Below, one piece after another: positions 7,585 through 11,853 of a stretch of DNA of 11,853 bases (positions are counted from its first letter, which is position 1; each line of letters starts with the position of its first letter). Below the pieces are notes generated by a model that saw nothing but the letters and a program-made list of their open reading frames with translations, searched no databases and was not told where the DNA came from. Origin of the DNA: Spongiibacteraceae bacterium (GTDB taxonomy: Bacteria > Pseudomonadota > Gammaproteobacteria > Pseudomonadales > PIVM01); NCBI GenBank assembly GCA_030618505.1, contig JAUXDF010000059.1:1-11853 (forward strand). Direction: 5' to 3'. The translations under genes were made by a program, and so were the position numbers.

Positions 7585-7786
7585 CGCCACCTCCGCCTTC
7601 TGCGCCTCTAGCCGCCTCGCGTGCCTGATAGACATGATGCATATACGTTGCTGATACCGGATCACGACTAAAACTCATAATAGGATCCGCAATATTCTGA
7701 CGCTGATAGGGTTTTACCCAGGGTTTTAGGCTGTATGAGCTGCAAGCGCTACACAGCAGTATTGTAAATAAAAGCAATATCCGCAT
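7565..7786 (-). CDS. DUF4266 mini-lipoprotein with C-terminal Gly6-Cys-Gly-Cys-Asn tail, 73 residues
   Basis: Small lipoprotein of family DUF4266. The signal peptide (MRILLLFTILLCSAC) ends at the lipidation Cys15; the -3 residue is Cys rather than the usual Leu, slightly off the lipobox consensus. The middle carries the family signature WVKPYQR, ADPIMSF and HHVYQAREAARG, and the protein ends in six glycines followed by CGCN (residues 64-73). The fixed Cys-x-Cys at the very C-terminus of a lipoprotein is the striking feature: it could bind a metal, form a disulfide, or be a modification site. The ATG at 7786 is preferred over the overlapping GTG at 7789; AAGGAG lies 8 or 5 bases upstream of them respectively. 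It sits between a thioredoxin gene and its usual partner DUF3570, overlapping the latter. Function is unknown; family membership is close to certain from the motifs. Confidence 0.93.
   Translation of the reverse strand: MRILLLFTILLCSACSSYSLKPWVKPYQRQNIADPIMSFSRDPVSATYMHHVYQAREAARGAEGGGGGGCGCN
7590..7594 (-). promoter_or_regulatory. Ribosome binding site GGAGG inside the DUF4266 glycine codons
   Basis: GGAGG, 5 bases before the GTG at 7584, is formed by the Gly-Gly codons of the DUF4266 tail. It fixes the start of the DUF3570 gene. A weaker GAAGG at 7596-7600 could serve the GTG at 7590 instead. Confidence 0.75.
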
Positions 7787-7788
7787 CA

Positions 7789-8298
7789 CTAGCGCTCCTT
7801 GATCAATGCTTTTATTTGCTGCTCATAGGTAAGCTCGTAGCCAGATTTAAAACCACGATGTAAATGACGCACCTTGCCATTACGGTCTATCAATACTGTG
7901 GTAGGCATGGCATCTATGCCATACAGTTCACTGACGCTGTTTTTGCTATCGAGCAGGATAGGAAAGTTAACCGGAATATCAACAAGAACCTTCTCAGCAA
8001 GCTTGGGGTCTTCATCAATATTGACACCGAGCAGATTAAAACCCAGCTTATGATATTTATTATACAAATCATTCAGCAAGGGCATTTCCTTGCGACAGGG
8101 ACCACACCAGGAAGCCCAGAAATTAACCATCACCACCTGCCCTCGTTGTTCACTGAGGCGGATGTTTTTTCCGGCATTACTTTTTAGAGTAAAGTCAGCA
8201 GCGACACTGTCGGTCTCCAGTGAATAAGCGGGCTTAACCAACAGGCAGGCAAGCATTAGCAAACAGCCAAACATTGTATTATTTTGTATTTTCTTCAT
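7789..8298 (-). CDS. TlpA/ResA-type periplasmic thioredoxin, 169 residues
   Basis: Exported thiol-disulfide oxidoreductase of the TlpA/ResA/AhpC-TSA-like group. A signal peptide (residues 1-26, cleavage after PAYS) is followed by the fold entry ADFTLKSNAGK, the strand VVMVNFWASWCGPC with the active-site pair Cys65/Cys68, the helix RKEMPLLNDL, and the cis-proline loop AMPTTVLID (Pro132). The length is normal for a single-domain family member. In this family the enzyme normally reduces specific periplasmic cysteines, as in cytochrome maturation. Here the gene ends 2 bases before the DUF4266 ATG, so the CGC tail of that lipoprotein is the obvious candidate substrate; this is inference. The second Met (8298) is chosen because GAGAGGG is 7 bases upstream of it but only 1 base from the first ATG at 8304. 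The 93 bases upstream contain no convincing terminator or promoter. Confidence 0.94.
   Translation of the reverse strand: MKKIQNNTMFGCLLMLACLLVKPAYSLETDSVAADFTLKSNAGKNIRLSEQRGQVVMVNFWASWCGPCRKEMPLLNDLYNKYHKLGFNLLGVNIDEDPKLAEKVLVDIPVNFPILLDSKNSVSELYGIDAMPTTVLIDRNGKVRHLHRGFKSGYELTYEQQIKALIKER
7795..7800 (-). promoter_or_regulatory. Ribosome binding site AAGGAG for the DUF4266 gene
   Basis: AAGGAG is encoded by the last Lys-Glu codons of the thioredoxin gene, 5 bases before a GTG and 8 before the ATG at 7786. The two possible starts differ by one residue and do not affect the lipoprotein call. Confidence 0.8.
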
Positions 8299-8305
8299 TC
8301 TCATT

Positions 8306-8312
8306 CCCTCTC
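8306..8312 (-). promoter_or_regulatory. Ribosome binding site GAGAGGG deciding the thioredoxin start
   Basis: GAGAGGG lies 7 bases before the ATG at 8298 and only 1 base before the in-frame ATG at 8304, so the downstream Met is the better start. Confidence 0.6.
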
Positions 8313-8391
8313 AAGGGCAGTTCTATTAATTGTGAATCCGTCGTCTTGATCACTGTATCTTGCGATTTCTATACCTGGTTTTTTATATCGG

Positions 8392-9033
8392 CTAGAAGAA
8401 AAAACTTACACCACCGTGCAAGGCCAGGTTATGTGCGGTCTTTTCTTCACCAAATACATCAATATCAAAAATATGATCCTTTACATCCAGATGGATCGCC
8501 ATCCAGTCATTTATCAGCAAACGATAACCCACTCCCAGACTGATGGTAAAACGCTCATCGCCGGCAAAGTCGGTACTGCCAATACCTCCAATCAGATACA
8601 ACGCACTATTAAATGCCCAACGATCGTAGAAAAAAGCTTCACCTGGAAGAATATTGTAGCCAAGTGAAACATTATAAAAGCTCAGCTCACGCTCATCGTC
8701 CGTCAGCAGGTTTACAAATTCATCCACCACCTCAATACTGCTTTTTGAAGTAGTGCTTTGAGCATAGGAAAACTCGGTAAAAAAATCTTCGTTAATATGA
8801 TAGGCGAGACTCAGCCCAAACAGGTCATTGACGCCGAAATCTTCAGTGCTGAGCGCTCCGTAGTAAATACCAATTTCAAAATCTTCACTATTAATATCAT
8901 CCTCGGTCACGGTTCTTCGCTCTATCTCAGGTTCAATGACCTGCTCGGGATCCTCAGCAGTGACACTTTGAGAGCCCAGCAGCAAAAGGGATGCGAAAAA
9001 AATTATAAAAATAGACTGAATCCGGCTTTCCAT
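8392..9033 (-). CDS. Outer-membrane beta-barrel domain protein, 213 residues
   Basis: Small predicted eight-stranded outer-membrane barrel. It has a signal peptide (MESRIQSIFIIFFASLLLLG, cleavage after VTA near residue 26), an acidic linker rich in Glu/Asp (EDPEQVIEPEIERRTVTEDD), and then alternating strands beginning FEIGIYYGALS and running through LSFYNVSLGYNILPGEAFF, ALYLIGGIGSTDFAG, FTISLGVGYRLLI and IHLDVKDHIFDIDVFG to a C-terminal GGVSFFF ending in Phe. The pattern fits the outer-membrane barrel domain first defined from myxobacteria (TIGR04565-like), recalled from family knowledge. The ATG overlaps the end of the upstream SH3b-barrel gene by 31 bases, an unusually deep overlap, with only a weak AGAAG-like ribosome binding site, so coupled translation is likely. 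Two consecutive small barrels suggest subunits of one outer-membrane complex. Confidence 0.82.
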   Translation of the reverse strand: MESRIQSIFIIFFASLLLLGSQSVTAEDPEQVIEPEIERRTVTEDDINSEDFEIGIYYGALSTEDFGVNDLFGLSLAYHINEDFFTEFSYAQSTTSKSSIEVVDEFVNLLTDDERELSFYNVSLGYNILPGEAFFYDRWAFNSALYLIGGIGSTDFAGDERFTISLGVGYRLLINDWMAIHLDVKDHIFDIDVFGEEKTAHNLALHGGVSFFF

Positions 9034-9746
9034 TCTTCTAACTCTTGGTTGTTATCTTTATCCGTTAATACAATATGGTTACGGTATTCCATTCTAAAAA
9101 AGAAACGCCGCGTTAAATAAACGCGTAGCCCGAGACCTACATTAACGCTGTCTTCTTTACGGTTTTCTGTTTCCACCAAACTGGATTTTGGCTTGATTTT
9201 AATTCTGCCAGTGCCAATGGAAAAATACGGTGTTGCCCGCCACTGGGGAAAAGCATAGTGAACCATGCCAAGGTTGTATAATTGCAATTCAGACTCATCG
9301 CCCAGCACCTGGGTGGTGGTCACTTCAAATGACAGGTTTTCAGTAAAAGCATAACCTGCGTACAGAGAAATTAGCGAGGCGCCGCCAAAATCACCACCAA
9401 AAAGCCCAGCCTCCCAGTGGCTAGCGGCAATATCTTTTAACAAGGGTGTCGCAAAATCTATTTGCTCGCCTTCGGGTGTCAAGGTTTGCGCCAACTGCGC
9501 CCTTGATACCCAGCCTTCTTTGGCATTGCTTAGCTTCACTTTAAACCAATCAGTTTTACTTTTGAGAATAGCAATTTTAGCGCCGCGTTCTGCAACATAA
9601 TAAACAGGATAACCACGTCCTGGGCCAGTGCGTAATTCAATATAGGGATCAGCTACCGTGACTGTATCAAGCACTTCAGACAGTACTGTTCTGGCATTTA
9701 ACATAAGCACCGCCAGCACAAGAAAGACGACAGGCCTTGCTATCAT
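9003..9746 (-). CDS. SH3b domain fused to an outer-membrane beta-barrel, 247 residues
   Basis: Two-part envelope protein. A signal peptide (residues 1-23, cleavage after VLS) precedes a bacterial SH3 domain at about 26-92: VTVADPYIELRTGPGRGYPV, the VAERGAKIAIL strand, DWFKVKL, and the GWVSRAQLA ending. A linker is followed by an eight-strand barrel-like region (about 108-247: WEAGLFGGDF, SLISLYAGYAFTENLSFEV, ATPYFSIGTGRIKI, VNVGLGLRVYLTRRFFFRME) ending in GFSLFL. SH3b domains commonly bind peptidoglycan, so the likely role is to tether the cell wall to the outer membrane and to the neighbouring barrel whose gene overlaps its 3' end. The ATG at 9746 has no strong ribosome binding site. It is the first gene after a 136-base gap carrying 15-base phased repeats, so it probably starts the transcription unit that continues to the left edge. 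A confident sigma-70 promoter could not be picked out. Confidence 0.85.
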   Translation of the reverse strand: MIARPVVFLVLAVLMLNARTVLSEVLDTVTVADPYIELRTGPGRGYPVYYVAERGAKIAILKSKTDWFKVKLSNAKEGWVSRAQLAQTLTPEGEQIDFATPLLKDIAASHWEAGLFGGDFGGASLISLYAGYAFTENLSFEVTTTQVLGDESELQLYNLGMVHYAFPQWRATPYFSIGTGRIKIKPKSSLVETENRKEDSVNVGLGLRVYLTRRFFFRMEYRNHIVLTDKDNNQELEEWKAGFSLFL

Positions 9747-9882
9747 CTATTGTCGCACCAATATCTGTCAGGCGAATAATTGTCCGGCGAATAAATAGGC
9801 ACTAAAATCAAATCCTTATCATTGTTTGTTGGCTTATCAGTCTAGATCACATTAGCCACTGTGACCATTTTCTCGCTGGTGA
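9747..9882. other. Intergenic region between the HzsA-related gene and the SH3b-barrel gene
   Basis: This is the largest gap in the window (136 bases) and the most likely place for a promoter. Besides the 15-base repeat it contains a short inverted repeat, GGTCACA and TGTGATC on the minus strand (9845-9866, 8-base loop, one G-U pair), 17 bases after the upstream stop. That could be a weak terminator but has no following T-run. AT-rich sequence with two TGATAAG motifs follows. No hexamer pair good enough to call a sigma-70 promoter was found. Confidence 0.5.
9751..9794. repeat. 15-base phased direct repeat upstream of the SH3b-barrel gene
   Basis: Two near-identical 14-base copies, TGTCaGGCGAATAA (9766-9779) and TGTCcGGCGAATAA (9781-9794), are spaced exactly 15 bases apart. 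A degenerate third copy in the same phase begins at 9751 with TGTC and shares the AATA. The array ends only 4 bases before the ATG of the SH3b-barrel gene, so it covers the leader and ribosome binding region. It may be a regulator binding site or a translational control element, or simple slippage. Confidence 0.7.
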
Positions 9883-11853
9883 TTATTCCGCGCTAATATC
9901 AAAGGGGTTGTTGTAATACTGGGCGCCTATATCAAGCCATTCCGATAATAACTTCAGCTCCCCGGCGCTGAGCATGCTTCGGTGATCAACAGTACCCGCT
10001 GCACCTGGACCATTAACAAAAACAGTAAAAAATCGTGGACTGGCAACTGCACCGTTGGCTGACATCGGCGAGCCAACGGCAAAGGTGCGGACTACAAACT
10101 CTGTACACTCACCGGTCAACTCATCTCTGATTTCCAATCCGGTATCTGGATCTGTTTGGCATAAAGACATGCCGGTCAAGGGGTCAATCACCAGCTCCTC
10201 GCGGTCAAGCAATGCGCCATCAATAATAATCTGCTCGTTGTCGGTATTTAAAAGATCCTGATAGGAGGCATTATCATCCACCGGATCATCGCTCAGATTT
10301 AACTGGGCATCCGCCACCTTTAAATTATCATTCTCGTCACGAATACCGTGACAACGAATACAAGTATTGTCCGCAAGCACAACATCCATATCATCAAGCA
10401 ACACCCTTTCCTTTCTCCAGAGAGGGAGAATATGCTGCTCATAGTTAATCACAATACGGCAGCTGGCATTCCAACTATCCATACAGGCATCAGTGGCAGG
10501 TGATGGCAGTGGATTATCCGGGTTATTAGGGTCGATATAGTCTGTATACTGAATATCAATATCACTACTGTGATCACTGCTCCAGCGCTCTTCAAAATAC
10601 AGATTGACGCTAAGTCCTGGCAAGTCGATATTGCTATCTTCCTCTTGAGCATCTGCCTGCAGCCGCCAGTAGGTTTCTGCCATGGTTTCACCAGCGAAGG
10701 GAATTATATTTTCATCACTGCCAGCAAATGCACTGCCACCAGCGGCGCCTGCATAAGCACTTTCGGGTTGAGAATCGAGTCGCCCATGGGGTACGCTGCT
10801 ATTGGAATCATGGCAACCCACACAGCGCATTTCCTCACCCCCTTGTAATTGCAACCAGTTAACATGCCGCGCACCGCTAACCCGCTGCCCCTGGGCATCC
10901 AGCAAATCAAAGGTAAAGGCTACATTGGCTGGCACTCTGATTTTAACTGAGCCATCGGGCTCCAAGGGCGCATAACCGAGTATCTCTCGCATCGGCCGGT
11001 TTGCGTTAAAGGGAATATTACCGAAATCAACCAGATCGCGATCAGGTCGTGAAACCGCTTTGACAATGCGAATAAAGCGGGCACGTCGCTGCGACACCGG
11101 GGTCAGTGAAGGATTAGACTCTGTAGCAATATCGGGAAGGAAAAAATCTTCGCCGTCGACATCATAATTCGTGTGAATATTAAGGATACCAACACCCTGT
11201 TGGGCTAGCTCAAAGTCCAGCTCTTCACTGTCTGACTGCTGTGGAATATCGTGCGCTTCCAGAGCAAGCAGTTCTGAGTAGATTACATCAAGTTGGGCAG
11301 CAAGTATGGGACGCTGGGTATCGTCTCGGGGATCGAACATCCAGAGCCCATAACGCGGTGTTGCCTCTACCGCCTGAGGGTTGTTTTCAAGCGTCTCATT
11401 ACAAATCTGGTATTCATAGTCCTGCTCAGGGGCTTGGCCACTAGCGATCAGTTCCAAGTCAATCCCGCTCTCATCAAGCAACCACATGCGGCACTGACTC
11501 CAGGCCACCAACATGCGGCCCGTCCCATCATCAAGCGGATAGACGGCGCTGTAACGACCTCCAGGCGAGTCTTCATCATCGGTACGGACGCTCTCAAATA
11601 ACAGCTGCTGTCCATCACCAACAAGCAGCTCATCTCCATCCATAACACTCTCATCGCTGCCTGCTGTCAAAATATTTTGCCAAATTGGCTGATCATGCTC
11701 GGAAAAATTTTCTATGTCGATACGGGCAAAATTTCCTCCCCACTTGCTATTATTAAAGGACTGCAGGCGCACCAGAATCTGTCCATCGGGAAGCATCTGA
11801 GGCTTTGAAAATTGCACCTCCTCGTCAGCATCACTGCCGGTATTATGGCTGCC
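9883..11853 (-). CDS. HzsA-related CxxCH protein, C-terminal 656 residues (N-terminus beyond window)
   Basis: C-terminal part of a large exported protein resembling the group annotated as hydrazine synthase alpha-subunit-related, found in many non-anammox bacteria. The frame is open to the right edge, so the true start lies outside; a GTG at 11817 preceded by GAGGAGG is internal. The first part contains beta-propeller-like repeats (MLPDGQILVRLQ, DDGTGRMLVAWSQCRMWLLD, YGLWMFDPRDD). A family-like segment ILGYAPLEPDGSVKIRVPAN leads to the first haem-type motif CVGCH (visible residues 344-348, 10810-10824). The strand IVINYEQHILPLW precedes CIRCH (498-502, 10348-10362), and the end is SAGELKLLSEWLDIGAQYYN. 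An Asp-rich insert (about residues 540-580, with DPLTG and DPDTG) looks calcium-binding. Haem attachment is expected from two CxxCH motifs in an exported protein but is not proven. It may belong to a separate transcription unit from the genes to its left. Confidence 0.75.
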   Translation of the reverse strand, partial: GSHNTGSDADEEVQFSKPQMLPDGQILVRLQSFNNSKWGGNFARIDIENFSEHDQPIWQNILTAGSDESVMDGDELLVGDGQQLLFESVRTDDEDSPGGRYSAVYPLDDGTGRMLVAWSQCRMWLLDESGIDLELIASGQAPEQDYEYQICNETLENNPQAVEATPRYGLWMFDPRDDTQRPILAAQLDVIYSELLALEAHDIPQQSDSEELDFELAQQGVGILNIHTNYDVDGEDFFLPDIATESNPSLTPVSQRRARFIRIVKAVSRPDRDLVDFGNIPFNANRPMREILGYAPLEPDGSVKIRVPANVAFTFDLLDAQGQRVSGARHVNWLQLQGGEEMRCVGCHDSNSSVPHGRLDSQPESAYAGAAGGSAFAGSDENIIPFAGETMAETYWRLQADAQEEDSNIDLPGLSVNLYFEERWSSDHSSDIDIQYTDYIDPNNPDNPLPSPATDACMDSWNASCRIVINYEQHILPLWRKERVLLDDMDVVLADNTCIRCHGIRDENDNLKVADAQLNLSDDPVDDNASYQDLLNTDNEQIIIDGALLDREELVIDPLTGMSLCQTDPDTGLEIRDELTGECTEFVVRTFAVGSPMSANGAVASPRFFTVFVNGPGAAGTVDHRSMLSAGELKLLSEWLDIGAQYYNNPFDISAE

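Noticed and set aside
6433..7665. A longer DUF3570 reading frame starting at 7665
   Set aside because: It would overlap DUF4266 by about 100 bases and add a charged, Ala/Val-rich extension before the signal peptide. The GTG at 7584 has GGAGG at good spacing and gives a normal signal peptide.
9845..9866. TCACA/TGTGA inverted repeat as a CRP site
   Set aside because: The half-sites face the opposite way from the CRP consensus (TGTGA-N6-TCACA) and the spacing is 8, so it is at best a small RNA hairpin.
11815..11828. GAGGAGG followed by GTG as a start for the HzsA-related gene
   Set aside because: The frame stays open upstream to the window edge and the product from here would lack a signal peptide and begin inside a propeller-like repeat, so this is internal sequence.
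9883..11853. True hydrazine synthase and an anammox organism
   Set aside because: The rest of the window is typical of gammaproteobacterial envelope genes, no other anammox gene is present, and HzsA-related proteins are widespread outside anammox bacteria.

Overview
All recognisable genes in this window lie on the minus strand and read right to left. Tight gene packing, several lipoprotein and outer-membrane barrel signatures, and the families present (DUF3570/DUF4266, TlpA-type thioredoxin, TPR lipoproteins, an HzsA-related CxxCH protein) point to a Gram-negative bacterium, most likely a free-living, probably marine, gammaproteobacterium. This placement is inference from family content and style. 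No rRNA, tRNA, CRISPR array, phage gene or insertion sequence is visible, and no gene-free stretch exceeds 300 bases.

Layout in transcription order. (1) 11853-9883: C-terminal 656 residues of a large secreted or periplasmic protein with two CxxCH motifs, related to the hydrazine synthase alpha-subunit family and cut by the window edge. (2) A 136-base gap holding a 15-base phased direct repeat. (3) 9746-8392: two small outer-membrane barrel genes overlapping by 31 bases; the first has an N-terminal SH3b domain. (4) 8298-6433: a compact trio of a TlpA-like thioredoxin, a DUF4266 mini-lipoprotein ending in Gly6-Cys-Gly-Cys-Asn, and a DUF3570 barrel. (5) 6432-6343: a gap with a GC-rich REP-like palindrome. 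(6) 6342-1: five genes in nearly gap-free succession: a 177-residue periplasmic coiled-coil/beta protein, a 652-residue TPR/coiled-coil protein, a 976-residue TPR lipoprotein, a 244-residue TPR lipoprotein, and the start of a further exported protein that runs off the left edge.

Every complete gene product carries an export signal, so the window encodes an envelope assembly and no cytoplasmic enzyme. The TPR lipoprotein/TPR periplasmic protein/outer-membrane barrel set resembles by architecture the GltC/GltD/GltE plus barrel part of the Myxococcus Agl-Glt envelope machinery, whose relatives are known in gammaproteobacteria with unclear function. If that is right, a TolQ/TolR-type motor and an AgmX-like protein should lie just past the left edge. 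The thioredoxin-DUF4266-DUF3570 trio embedded in the same run suggests a thiol-dependent outer-membrane component of unknown role, and it is the best candidate here for undescribed biology.

Several start codons are GTG and sit downstream of the longest possible start. They were chosen from Shine-Dalgarno position and signal peptide shape. In many junctions the last codons of one gene provide the ribosome binding site of the next.
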